Notes under the pieces: model-generated
The model's input: the letters and a program-made list of their open reading frames with translations, nothing else
What the model was told of the DNA's origin: nothing
Database searches by the model: none
Origin: QHXW01 sp035280425
GTDB taxonomy: Bacteria > Acidobacteriota > Terriglobia > Bryobacterales > Bryobacteraceae
Reading direction: 5' to 3'
NCBI GenBank assembly: GCA_035280425.1
Contig: DATEFW010000025.1
Coordinates: forward strand, 124,001 to 188,000
Length of the DNA: 64,000 bases
Position numbers and translations under genes: made by a program
Part shown: positions 9,277-16,565 of the stretch, in pieces
Layout: each line of letters opens with the position of its first letter
Numbering within the stretch: position 1 is the stretch's first letter

Positions 9277-10146
9277 GTGATTCCGGGATTGCAGAAAAAG
9301 CATGCTCAAACGGGGCTGCTCGCGGTGGTACTGCTTGCCGGCGCGGCGGTGGCGCCGGCTCGGGCGGATCAAATCACATTCGACTTCAACTCGCTGGCCA
9401 GCGGCGCACCGGCCAGCGGCGGGGTGGGAACGAACGCCTCGATCCAAAATTACATGAACAATCTGCTGGCGACCCACGGATGTCCGGGGTGCAGCGTTAA
9501 AGTCACGGGAGCGGTTGCAGACCGGACGTACAGCGGCGAGGGACACGTGGTCGGGCCGCTGAGCAACGGGCATTATAAATCGCTGACGCTGGGCACCTCG
9601 GACGGAGCGACGGATAACTCCGGCACGCTGAACGCAGGGTATGACACGTTCATCGCGAACACGAACGACTCGAGCCACCAGATCTCGAATCAGATCACGC
9701 TGAAATTCAGCGGATTTGCGATTAACGGGCCGGTAAGCTTCGATTTCGAGATCTTTCCGGACGGAAGCGCGCAGCAGCCTCCGGACTTCGAATTCGAGGC
9801 CGGGAACAACAGCAACGGCAGCGATCCGCACGTGCTTGGTTTTGGCGTGAACGGCATTCAGTACGGCGTGGCACCGTCAACACACGGGAATGGAACGCGC
9901 ACGCATTCTCCGAACAGCGGCTCGGGCGTAGAAGCGTCCAAACAATGGATCGGCCACTGGTCGGGGTCGCTCAACAACGTGACCGAACTGGACTTTATCG
10001 ACTGGCCGCCGACGGTCGCGATCGATAATCTCACGGTCTCGCGCGTGCCGGAGCCGGGCGGTTTCCTGCTTCTCGGAACGGCGTTAGGTGCGCTGGGGTT
10101 TTTGCGAAAGAGGAAAAAATCGCGGGTTCAACAGTCGCCCAAATAA
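9277..10146 (+). CDS. PEP-CTERM sorting-signal exported protein
   Basis: A 289-residue exported protein. The GTG at 9277 was chosen because GGAGGA lies 6 bases upstream and it puts the signal peptide (QTGLLAVVLLAGAAVAPARA) at the N-terminus. The mature part is rich in Gly, Ser, Asn and Asp and looks like a beta-sandwich (TFDFNSLASGAP, LDFIDWPPTVAIDNLTV). The C-terminus is a textbook PEP-CTERM tripartite signal: VPEPGG, a hydrophobic helix (FLLLGTALGALGFL), and a basic RKRKK tail. Such proteins are processed by an exosortase, usually in exopolysaccharide-producing bacteria. No exosortase gene lies in this window. The biochemical role is unknown. Confidence 0.85.
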   Translation: MIPGLQKKHAQTGLLAVVLLAGAAVAPARADQITFDFNSLASGAPASGGVGTNASIQNYMNNLLATHGCPGCSVKVTGAVADRTYSGEGHVVGPLSNGHYKSLTLGTSDGATDNSGTLNAGYDTFIANTNDSSHQISNQITLKFSGFAINGPVSFDFEIFPDGSAQQPPDFEFEAGNNSNGSDPHVLGFGVNGIQYGVAPSTHGNGTRTHSPNSGSGVEASKQWIGHWSGSLNNVTELDFIDWPPTVAIDNLTVSRVPEPGGFLLLGTALGALGFLRKRKKSRVQQSPK

Positions 10147-10160
10147 ACTTGCGAAGCAAA

Positions 10161-10332
10161 TCGGGCACGAACTTTGATGCCCGAGGCGAAACGAATCACC
10201 CAGTAACAAAAATGAGGGAACCCGTCCGAAGCGGAGGGCGAGCGTCGGCACTCCGCCCGGACGAGGATGACTCGCGCACGGGGGTTGCGCCATGCGGAGT
10301 CATAGGCCAGGTAACGCGCCACGCTACTGGCC
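10161..10332. other. Cluster of four hairpins between convergent genes
   Basis: Four inverted repeats sit in the 253-base gap between the PEP-CTERM gene and the receiver gene. H1: TCGGGCA 10161-10167 with TGCCCGA 10178-10184. H2: GCGGAG paired with CTCCGC, flanked by CGTCC/GGACG, between about 10226 and 10263. H3: ATGACTC plus CGCA (10267-10278) with TGCG plus GAGTCAT (10293-10303). H4: GGCCAG 10305-10310 with CTGGCC 10327-10332. H1 read on the minus strand is followed by TTTGCTT, so it could act as a weak terminator for the leftward receiver gene. The other three do not look like simple terminators. They may form a structured 3' UTR, a non-coding RNA or a repeat element. Confidence 0.5.
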
Positions 10333-10399
10333 TTCCCGGACACGCGGCAATGTGTGCAGTACAGGCCGCGTTGAATTCGGCAAGTGGAAACATGGCTGG

Positions 10400-10795
10400 C
10401 TACGTGCGGAGTGCAGCGGCGTTATGCCGATCTCGCGCGAGGATTTCCCGAACGGTGCTGCGAACCTCTTCCAGGCGGAAAGGTTTGGATAGGCACGCGA
10501 ATTTTCTGAGAGCGGGCTGTATCTGAGTGCAGTATGCCGAGATGAAGATTACCGGGAGATTGGGACGCGATTCGAGCAAACGGGCGGCCAGATCATCGCC
10601 GTGCATTCCGGGCATTACTACGTCGGTGAGCAACAGCGAGATAGATTGCTGGTGACGATCAAAAATCTCAATGGCCTCGTCGCTGGTTCCGGCTTCAAGA
10701 ATTTCGAGATTCAATGGCTGCAACGAGAAACGAAGCAGCCGCCGAATCAACGGCTCGTCATCAACCACCAGGATAGTCTGGCTGGCTTCGTCCAT
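10400..10795 (-). CDS. Stand-alone response-regulator receiver protein (CheY-like)
   Basis: A 131-residue single-domain receiver. It shows the acidic pocket Asp12-Asp13 (ILVVDDEP), the phospho-acceptor Asp58 (LLTDVVMPG), the switch Ser86 (VIFISAY) and the conserved Lys104 (LSKPF). There is no output domain; after the receiver only about 20 residues remain. Such proteins pass phosphate to partners or bind targets directly. The HGDDLAARLLESRPNLPVI segment resembles receivers of hybrid histidine kinases. No kinase lies nearby, so its partner is unknown. The start is the ATG at 10795. A 23-nt motif shared with the PilZ gene upstream region lies 71-93 bases upstream. Confidence 0.88.
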   Translation of the reverse strand: MDEASQTILVVDDEPLIRRLLRFSLQPLNLEILEAGTSDEAIEIFDRHQQSISLLLTDVVMPGMHGDDLAARLLESRPNLPVIFISAYCTQIQPALRKFACLSKPFRLEEVRSTVREILARDRHNAAALRT

Positions 10796-10865
10796 GACTC
10801 CTCGCAGGGCGCAATTTGGCTGCGGTGGCTATTGTATGAAGAGCTGACCAAGCGTTCAACTAGGG

Positions 10866-10888
10866 CTAACCCTAGGAAATTACTTCTC
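10866..10888 (+). promoter_or_regulatory. Copy 1 of a shared 23-nt motif
   Basis: This 23-nt stretch matches 19 of 23 positions of the reverse complement of 14211-14233, with no gap. The core is CTA, A/C, CCCTAGGA. Copy 1 also forms a dyad, CTAGGG-CTAA-CCCTAG, from 10860 to 10875. The CCCTAGG core and its half-site spacing resemble dyads bound by NarL/FixJ-type (LuxR HTH) regulators; that is a comparison from memory. It lies upstream of the leftward receiver gene and also upstream of the rightward SDR gene. Confidence 0.5.
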
Positions 10889-11037
10889 AAATACACGGGC
10901 GAGCGGGGATCGCGGGTTCACGTCAAAGGCATCTTATGATTTATGGCTTGGATTTTTGCGTATCATAGGCGAATTAACGATTAGACCAGCCGCGCGAAAT
11001 GGTCAGGATGAGCAATCTTCATTAAAGGTGCTATGCA

Positions 11038-11808
11038 ATGAACCTTAAAGATGCCGTATGCATCGTGACCGGATCGGCGACCGGGATCGGCGCAGCGTGC
11101 GCAGAGCGGCTGGCGGCGAAAGGCGCGCGCGTTGCCATCAATTACACCAAGAGCGAGACGGAAGCGCGGGAGACGGCTGCCGCCTGTGAAGCGAAAGGCG
11201 CAGCGACGATGGTGGTACGGGCCGATGTTTCTTCCGACGCGGATTGCTGCCGGCTCGCCCAGGCGGTGCTCGACAAGTGGGGGCGTATTGACGCGCTGAT
11301 TAATAATGCCGGCACGACGAAGTTTGCAAAGCACGGGGAACTGGACGCGCTCGCGGCGGAGGATTTCCAGCGCATCTTTGGGGTAAACGTGATCGGACCG
11401 TTTCAGATGGTTCGCGCGGTCGCTGCGGCGATGCAGAGGCAGGGCAAGGGAGCGATCGTGAACATTTCTTCGATCGCCGGCATCACGGGTATGGGGTCAT
11501 CGGTGGCTTATGCGGCATCGAAGGGCGCGTTGAACACCATGACGCGGTCGCTGGCGCGGGCTCTCGGTCCGGCCATTCGGGTCAACGCGATTTGCCCGGG
11601 TTTTGTGGAGACGCGATGGTTGACCAAAGGGCTCGGCGAAAACTTCGACAACCTGAAGAAAAACTACGAGACGATCACGCCGCTGAAGGCGACGGTGATG
11701 CCTGAGGACGTGGCAGACGCCGCGGTGTGGCTGCTCGAAGGCGCGGACAAGGTGACCGGAGAGATGATTCTGGTGGACAGCGGCGTGCATTTGGGGGCGC
11801 CGCGCTGA
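11038..11808 (+). CDS. SDR family oxidoreductase (FabG-like)
   Basis: NAD(P)-dependent short-chain dehydrogenase of 256 residues, the typical length of a classical SDR. It has the TGSATGIG cofactor loop near residue 11, NNAG near 86, the catalytic Ser in NISSIAG, the YAASK Tyr/Lys pair and the PGFVETRW segment. Asn-Tyr-Thr-Lys after the second beta strand (VAINYTKSE) suggests NADP(H) preference, as in FabG. The C-terminus (GEMILVDSGVHL) is standard. It stands alone between the receiver gene and dut, so the substrate cannot be named. It may be a 3-oxoacyl reductase or a sugar or steroid-type dehydrogenase. Confidence 0.85.
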   Translation: MNLKDAVCIVTGSATGIGAACAERLAAKGARVAINYTKSETEARETAAACEAKGAATMVVRADVSSDADCCRLAQAVLDKWGRIDALINNAGTTKFAKHGELDALAAEDFQRIFGVNVIGPFQMVRAVAAAMQRQGKGAIVNISSIAGITGMGSSVAYAASKGALNTMTRSLARALGPAIRVNAICPGFVETRWLTKGLGENFDNLKKNYETITPLKATVMPEDVADAAVWLLEGADKVTGEMILVDSGVHLGAPR

Positions 11809-11824
11809 GGCAGGCATGCGGAAC

Positions 11825-12256
11825 TTAGCGGCCGGAAGAGCCGAATCCGCCGGAGCCGCGCGCGGAATCGCGGAGCTCTCCTTCTTCCCATTCGACGGGC
11901 TCATAGCGCGCCACGATCATCTGCGCGATGCGGTCGCCGCGCTGGATCAGGTAGTCTTCTTTGCCGAGATTCAGAAGAATGACGCGGATCTCGCCGCGAT
12001 AGCCGGGATCGATGGTAGCGGGGCTGTTGGGAAGCGTGATTGCGTGGCGCAGAGCGAGACCGCTGCGAGGGCGGATCTGGGCTTCATGGCCCGGCGGTAA
12101 TTCGATGGCAATCCCGGTCGGAACCAATTGGGCAACGCCGGGCGCGAGCGTCACGGGCTCAACGGCGCGCAGGTCGAGGCCGGCGTCTTCCGCGGGACCA
12201 TGCGCGTAATCGGGCAGAAAGGCGTCGGCGCGCAGCCGTTTGATGCGTACTTTCAT
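11825..12256 (-). CDS. dut: dUTP diphosphatase (dUTPase)
   Basis: Hydrolyses dUTP to dUMP and pyrophosphate, which keeps uracil out of DNA and feeds dTMP synthesis. The 143-residue protein has all five trimeric dUTPase motifs in order: DAGLDLRA, RSGLA, the uracil-binding and catalytic-Asp IDPGYRGEI, GDRIAQMI and the C-terminal P-loop-like GSGGFGSSGR. The start codon is the ATG at 12256 (MKVRIKRL). It is divergent from the ThyX-like gene with only 41 bases between start codons, so the two steps of dTMP supply probably share a control region. It converges with the SDR gene, with 16 bases between their stops. Confidence 0.95.
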   Translation of the reverse strand: MKVRIKRLRADAFLPDYAHGPAEDAGLDLRAVEPVTLAPGVAQLVPTGIAIELPPGHEAQIRPRSGLALRHAITLPNSPATIDPGYRGEIRVILLNLGKEDYLIQRGDRIAQMIVARYEPVEWEEGELRDSARGSGGFGSSGR

Positions 12257-12297
12257 GGGTTGAGTTCCGGTGACGGTTCGGTCTCCGATATCATAAC

Positions 12298-13740
12298 GTG
12301 ATCGACATGTCGCAAAGATCCAAACGCGTGTTTACCGTGGCGCCGATGCCGCCCGAAAAATGCGCTTACGCGCTGGCGCGGTACAGCCGGTCGCCGGATT
12401 CGATCCGGGAGTCACTCGCATGGGTGCGGACGCACGATTCGCAAAAGTTTCTAGAAAGTTTTTATTTTCAATACGGGCATGCGTCCATTGCGGATCTGGG
12501 CCACACGGTGTTGTGTTTTGAAGGCATGTCGGAGCTGGCGGCGAGCGAGATCGAAGACGAGACGCTGTGGGACGGGCAGGCGAAATCGTCGCGCTATCAG
12601 GATTTCGGGAAATCCGGTTTCATCACACCGGCGGAGCTAGAAGGAGCGCACGCGACGCGCTATCAGCAGGCGGGTGAACGGCTGCTGGCGGCGTACCGCG
12701 AGGTGAGCACGCGCGTCTTCGATTACTTATGCGAAAAACTGGCAAGGCCGGAGGAGATGAAGCCGGAGGCGTACAAGCGAAACATTGCGGCGCGGGCGTT
12801 CGACGTGGCGCGATACCTGCTTTTTTGGGGAGTGCCAACGAATGTGGGGCAGGTGACCAGCATCCGAACGCTCGAGAAGCAGATCAAGAGACTGCGCGTC
12901 TCGGAGTACGAGGAAGTGCGGAGTTTAGGGGACGAAATCGCCGCGGCGTGCGCCAGCGAGCCCGATTGCCCATGGGATGAAACCGGCGCGCATGAGCCGC
13001 TGGCTCCGACGCTGGCCAGGCATGCGGAGCCCGACGAATACCTGGTGGCATCGCGGCGCGACCTGAAGCAGTGGGCCAAACAGAATCTGCCGGCTGCGCC
13101 GGGGCAAGAGCCGGAGCGGGTGGATCTGATCAAGCCCGCGCATGTGGCGGCCGATGTCGTAGCGACGCTGCTTTATCCTGTGACGGAACGCCCGTTTCGC
13201 GAGTTGTACGAGATGGCGGCCGGGTGGAGCGAAGCGCAGCGCAGAGAAGTGCTGGAGGCCGCGGTGCAGTCGAGAAGCCGGCGGGACGACATGCTGCGCG
13301 GATTCCGCGGGGGGCTCTATGCGTTCGACATCGTCATGGACATCGGAGCTTATCGCGATTTGCACCGGCACCGGCGATGCCATCAATATCGCCAGGCTTA
13401 CAACGGGCGCCTGGGTTTTGACACGCCAGACGCTGTGGCTGAAGCGGGCGCGAGCGAAATTTACGAGAGCGCGATGCGGTGTGCTTTTCAGGAACTGGCG
13501 AGCCTGCCGGCACCGGGGTCGCATTATCTGCTGCCTTTCGGAGCGCGGTCGCGGTTTCTATTCAAGATGGATTTTGCCGAGGCCGAATACATCGCGCGGG
13601 TGCGCAGCGGCGTCAAGGGACACTTCAGCTACCGCGACATCGCCTGGAAGATGAAAGAGAAGATGGAACAGTTGGAGCCGGAGTTGGGGAGGCTGATCGA
13701 GGCGACACCGCCGTGGGTGGAAGATCCGCTGAAACGGTGA
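12298..13740 (+). CDS. Double-length ThyX-like flavin-dependent thymidylate synthase
   Basis: ThyX makes dTMP from dUMP using FAD and methylene-tetrahydrofolate. Canonical ThyX has about 220-250 residues; this protein has 480 and appears to hold two ThyX-like halves. The first half keeps YGHASIADLGHTVLCFEG (residues 59-76, the GHxS segment) and SSRY (97-100), but where RHR is expected it reads EDETLWDGQA. The second half has DLHRHRRCHQYRQAY (residues 354-368), so RHR is there but the serine/asparagine pattern that follows differs. Long ThyX-like proteins are, as I recall, known in several phyla. Adjacent dut supports a role in dTMP synthesis. The start is GTG at 12298, or ATG at 12307; neither has a strong ribosome binding site. 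Confidence 0.72.
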   Translation: MIDMSQRSKRVFTVAPMPPEKCAYALARYSRSPDSIRESLAWVRTHDSQKFLESFYFQYGHASIADLGHTVLCFEGMSELAASEIEDETLWDGQAKSSRYQDFGKSGFITPAELEGAHATRYQQAGERLLAAYREVSTRVFDYLCEKLARPEEMKPEAYKRNIAARAFDVARYLLFWGVPTNVGQVTSIRTLEKQIKRLRVSEYEEVRSLGDEIAAACASEPDCPWDETGAHEPLAPTLARHAEPDEYLVASRRDLKQWAKQNLPAAPGQEPERVDLIKPAHVAADVVATLLYPVTERPFRELYEMAAGWSEAQRREVLEAAVQSRSRRDDMLRGFRGGLYAFDIVMDIGAYRDLHRHRRCHQYRQAYNGRLGFDTPDAVAEAGASEIYESAMRCAFQELASLPAPGSHYLLPFGARSRFLFKMDFAEAEYIARVRSGVKGHFSYRDIAWKMKEKMEQLEPELGRLIEATPPWVEDPLKR

Positions 13741-13743
13741 GCG

Positions 13744-14100
13744 TCAGGCGTTGGCGGTGAATGCAGCGGCTGCGCGGGTCCGGAAATCGTATTTTTCAAT
13801 CTGGATGGCCGCGGTTTCGGCATCCGTGCGCACGATTTTGCCAAGCGCCACGAGTTTCAGACCGCAGGTATCGTTCAAACGTGCGGGCCAATCCACCGAG
13901 ACTTCGACGCGATAGCCGGCGGTCAGGCGGGAGTCGGAGGTAAAGAGAATGCCGCCGCTTGACATGTTGCGCGTGCGGCCGGAGCCTGCAAGCTGGAGCG
14001 CTTTGCCTTCCATGAGCTTGTAGCGAAGCTCTTTTTCGATGGGGAAGCGGTCGGTCGAGCGGCGGTCAGCGCCGGGATCGTGGTCACGAGTGAGGAACAT
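13744..14100 (-). CDS. PilZ domain protein (c-di-GMP binding)
   Basis: A 118-residue PilZ protein that probably binds cyclic di-GMP. It carries the RxxxR element in RRSTDRFP near the N-terminus and NMSSGGI, the (D/N)xSxxG element, in the first beta strand pair. The start is the ATG at 14100, with AAGGAGG 8 bases upstream; a longer frame from 14169 has no such site and adds a non-conserved extension. It sits alone between the ThyX-like gene and the pterin dehydratase. There is no effector domain, so it acts as an adaptor on an unknown partner such as a motility or exopolysaccharide system. The upstream region holds the second copy of the shared 23-nt motif. Confidence 0.85.
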   Translation of the reverse strand: MFLTRDHDPGADRRSTDRFPIEKELRYKLMEGKALQLAGSGRTRNMSSGGILFTSDSRLTAGYRVEVSVDWPARLNDTCGLKLVALGKIVRTDAETAAIQIEKYDFRTRAAAAFTANA

Positions 14101-14210
14101 CGAATTCGCCTCCTTGAGTCCAATGATGAAGGACGCGGGAGGGCAGCGGCAATAGAACGGCAGAATCATTTCCCATAGTACTTTTGGTTACCAATTTTCT
14201 GGTACTCGCG

Positions 14211-14233
14211 GAGAATTACTATCCTAGGGGTAG
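14211..14233 (-). promoter_or_regulatory. Copy 2 of a shared 23-nt motif
   Basis: On the minus strand this reads CTACCCCTAGGATAG and continues to TTCTC. It agrees with 10866-10888 (plus strand) at 19 of 23 positions. It lies 111-133 bases upstream of the PilZ start and 79-101 bases upstream of the pterin dehydratase on the other strand. TACCCCT fits the NarL heptamer pattern TACYYMT, but the second half-site is poor. I take it as a candidate regulator-binding site or a conserved promoter element. Confidence 0.5.
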
Positions 14234-14311
14234 ACGCAAAGAGACCACAAGCGCCTGGAGCGTATCTGCAGCCGCGAATGATCAGGCTGTCGAATTAAAG
14301 GATGGTGAGAT

Positions 14312-14671
14312 ATGGATGGGTCTGGAGCAAGCGGGCTGGCATCGAAACACTGCGTGCCCTGCCGTGGCGGCGAACCACCGCTAAAAGGCGAAGCGCTCAG
14401 GAAATTCTCCGCGCAGCTCTCCGATTGGAAGGTGGTGGACGAGCACCACGTCACGAAAACGTATACGTTTCCGGATTTCAAAACAGCGCTGGATTTCGTG
14501 AACCGGGTCGGCGCCGTGGCCGAGGCCGAAGGGCATCATCCGGATATTACGCTTACGTGGGGACGCGTGGACGTCAAAACGTGGACGCACAAGAGCAACG
14601 GACTGTCGGAAAGCGATTTTATTTTGGCGGCGAAGGTGGATCAGGAGTTTTCTCGGCGGGCTTCGGCTTAG
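14312..14671 (+). CDS. phhB: 4a-hydroxytetrahydrobiopterin dehydratase
   Basis: Pterin-4a-carbinolamine dehydratase, which recycles the 4a-hydroxy pterin formed by aromatic amino acid hydroxylases or assists molybdopterin and other pterin chemistry. The 119-residue protein has the family landmarks: KHCVPCRGG and PPL at the start, LSDWKVVDEH, the GHHPDITLTWGRVDVKTWTH core with the catalytic HHP...H pattern, and GLSESDFILAAKVD. The first 10-12 residues (MDGSGASGL) are extra relative to a typical start near KHC. No phenylalanine hydroxylase is in the window. The last 53 bases overlap the 3' end of the oppositely oriented transglycosylase gene. Confidence 0.9.
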   Translation: MDGSGASGLASKHCVPCRGGEPPLKGEALRKFSAQLSDWKVVDEHHVTKTYTFPDFKTALDFVNRVGAVAEAEGHHPDITLTWGRVDVKTWTHKSNGLSESDFILAAKVDQEFSRRASA

Positions 14672-15308
14672 CGGATTTGTGGGTGGTGGATTTCTGCTGG
14701 TACTTTCGCATCACGCGTCCGACATAGGCGCGCGTTTCGCGGTACGGCGGCACACCTTTGTAACGGTCTACGGCGCCCGGTCCGGCATTGTAGGCCGCAA
14801 GGGCATGACTGAGGCTGCCGTCGTATTTGACGAGCAGGTCCCGAAGGTAGCGAGTACCGGCCTCAACGTTCTGCTTGGGATCACGTGGATCGGCGCCATA
14901 TTCGTGGGCGGTGGCAGGCATCAGTTGCATCAAGCCGACCGCGCCTTTCGGCGAAATCGCCTCGGCGCGATGGGCCGATTCGGCGGAAACGACGCTGTCA
15001 ACCAGCTCAGCCGGAAGACCGTTCCGTTCCGCTGCGGCGGTGACCAGGTCCGCCGGAGTTGGGTTGGATGGGGGCGTCACGGGTGGTTGCGCTATAGGAT
15101 CTTCGGCGTCGAACCGGGCGATTTGGGCGGCAGGGAACTCGGTCATGCCGCCGTTGGAATAAAGGCGCACAACCGAACCAGCGATTTCGTGCCGGTCGGC
15201 ATGAAGACGGAACCCGGTAGTGAGCACAGCGAACTCTCCGGCGAATGAAGTCCCGGCGAGAGTGAGCAGCGCGGCGATCATTTTTGCCGTTCCGGGTTCC
15301 AGTATCAT
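14619..15308 (-). CDS. Lytic transglycosylase (SLT domain), exported
   Basis: A 229-residue exported protein that cleaves peptidoglycan by lytic transglycosylation. A signal peptide (MIAALLTLAGTSFAG, possible start ATG at 15281) is followed by a short beta-rich region of about 60 residues. A Pro-rich linker (QPPVTPPSNPTP) comes next. Then comes the SLT domain: the catalytic Glu in VVSAESAHRAEA, GAVGLMQLMPATA, the AGTRYLRDLL helix and ALAAYNAGPGAVDRY. The tail is Lys/Pro-rich. It resembles soluble SLT proteins of Acidobacteria and Geobacter. Its 3' end overlaps phhB by 53 bases in the convergent sense. Its start is divergent to thrC, with 15 bases between. Confidence 0.88.
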   Translation of the reverse strand: MILEPGTAKMIAALLTLAGTSFAGEFAVLTTGFRLHADRHEIAGSVVRLYSNGGMTEFPAAQIARFDAEDPIAQPPVTPPSNPTPADLVTAAAERNGLPAELVDSVVSAESAHRAEAISPKGAVGLMQLMPATAHEYGADPRDPKQNVEAGTRYLRDLLVKYDGSLSHALAAYNAGPGAVDRYKGVPPYRETRAYVGRVMRKYQQKSTTHKSAKPKPAEKTPDPPSPPK

Positions 15309-15323
15309 GGAAAATTCAGCCTC

Positions 15324-16565
15324 ATGGGACCAGCTATCGCTAATTCATTGACGCATCTCGAATGCAGCCTGTGCAGCCGGAAACTCGACGGCGGCGTTAT
15401 TCATAACCTTTGCGAGTGCGGCGGGCCGTTGCTGGTCCGCTACGATCTCGACAAACTGCGCAGTTCGTGGAGCCGTGACCAGATCACCTCCGGACCGAAC
15501 AGCATGTGGCGTTACGGCCCGGTACTGCCGGTGAAGCGTCAATCTTCCATTATCTCACTGGGAGAGGGGATGACTCCGCTGGTGCGCACCCGGCGGCTGG
15601 GCGCGCGTGTGGGCGCCGATCAGCTCTGGGTGAAAGACGAAGGGCTGAATCCCACAGGATCATTCAAGGCACGAGGGCTTTCGTGCGCCGTTTCGATGGC
15701 GGTCGAGCTGGGAATTTCGACTCTGGCTATTCCTTCGGCCGGCAATGCGGCGAGCGCTATGGCGGCCTACGCGGCGGCGGCTGGTCTCAAAGCGCACATT
15801 TTCATGCCGCGCGATGTGCCGCAGGCGAACTTCATCGAGTGCAAGGCCTACGGCGCGAAGGTCACGCTGGTCGACGGGTTGATCAGCGACTGCGGCAGGC
15901 TGGTGGCCGAGGGAGCAAAGCGGGAGGGCTGGTTCGACGTCACGACGCTCAAGGAGCCGTATCGCATCGAGGGCAAGAAGACCATGGGCTACGAGCTGGC
16001 CGAGCAGATGAGCTGGATACTGCCGGACGCCATTTTCTACCCGACCGGCGGGGGTGTCGGGCTGATCGGCATGTGGAAAGCATTCTCCGAGATGGAAGTG
16101 CTGGGATGGATCGGGAATCAACGGCCGAAGATGATCGCGGTGCAGGTGGAAGGCTGCCAGCCGGTGGTGCGTGCTTTCCAGCAGAAGGCCGAGCGCAGCG
16201 AGTTTTGGAAGGACGCGCACACGGTCGCGAGCGGGTTGCGGGTGCCAAAGCCGCTGGGCGATTTTCTGATTCTCGATGCTGTGCGTGCAAGCGGCGGGAC
16301 GGCAATCGCGGTGAGCGACAGAGAGCTGATTGAGGCGGGCATCCGGCTGGCGTCCGAGGAGGGCCTGTTCGTCGCTCCGGAAGGCGCGGCGTGTGTGGCG
16401 GCGCTCGAAAAACTACTGGCTCAAGGTTTTTTGAAACGCGAAAAGAAAATTGTGATTTATAACACAGGCTCCGGCTTGAAATATCTGGAAGCGTACGCGA
16501 CTCGCTTTCCACGCTCAACCGGCAGCGAGCAAGACAAGCTGGGCGGATTGATTACACCGCGATGA
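15324..16565 (+). CDS. thrC: Threonine synthase
   Basis: PLP enzyme converting O-phosphohomoserine to threonine; 413 residues, the length of the class with an N-terminal zinc-ribbon-like segment. Residues 13-33 carry CSLC and CECG, the paired cysteines of that segment. The PLP lysine is in NPTGSFKARG, and the phosphate loop is in IPSAGNAASAMAAY. The C-terminus contains EEGLFVAPEGAAC, as in this family. The closest relatives by motif are archaeal and acidobacterial ThrC rather than E. coli ThrC. The start is the ATG at 15324, 15 bases from the divergent transglycosylase gene. Its stop overlaps the tldD start by four bases, so the two are co-transcribed. Confidence 0.9.
   Translation: MGPAIANSLTHLECSLCSRKLDGGVIHNLCECGGPLLVRYDLDKLRSSWSRDQITSGPNSMWRYGPVLPVKRQSSIISLGEGMTPLVRTRRLGARVGADQLWVKDEGLNPTGSFKARGLSCAVSMAVELGISTLAIPSAGNAASAMAAYAAAAGLKAHIFMPRDVPQANFIECKAYGAKVTLVDGLISDCGRLVAEGAKREGWFDVTTLKEPYRIEGKKTMGYELAEQMSWILPDAIFYPTGGGVGLIGMWKAFSEMEVLGWIGNQRPKMIAVQVEGCQPVVRAFQQKAERSEFWKDAHTVASGLRVPKPLGDFLILDAVRASGGTAIAVSDRELIEAGIRLASEEGLFVAPEGAACVAALEKLLAQGFLKREKKIVIYNTGSGLKYLEAYATRFPRSTGSEQDKLGGLITPR

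Noticed and set aside
10226..10332. c-di-GMP-I (GEMM) riboswitch in the hairpin cluster
   Set aside because: The context (next to a PEP-CTERM gene) suggested it, but the conserved core is absent and the element is downstream, not upstream, of both genes.
10896..10960. Possible promoter of the SDR gene
   Set aside because: The AT-rich run near 10930-10980 has no -35/-10 pair at proper spacing that I could defend.
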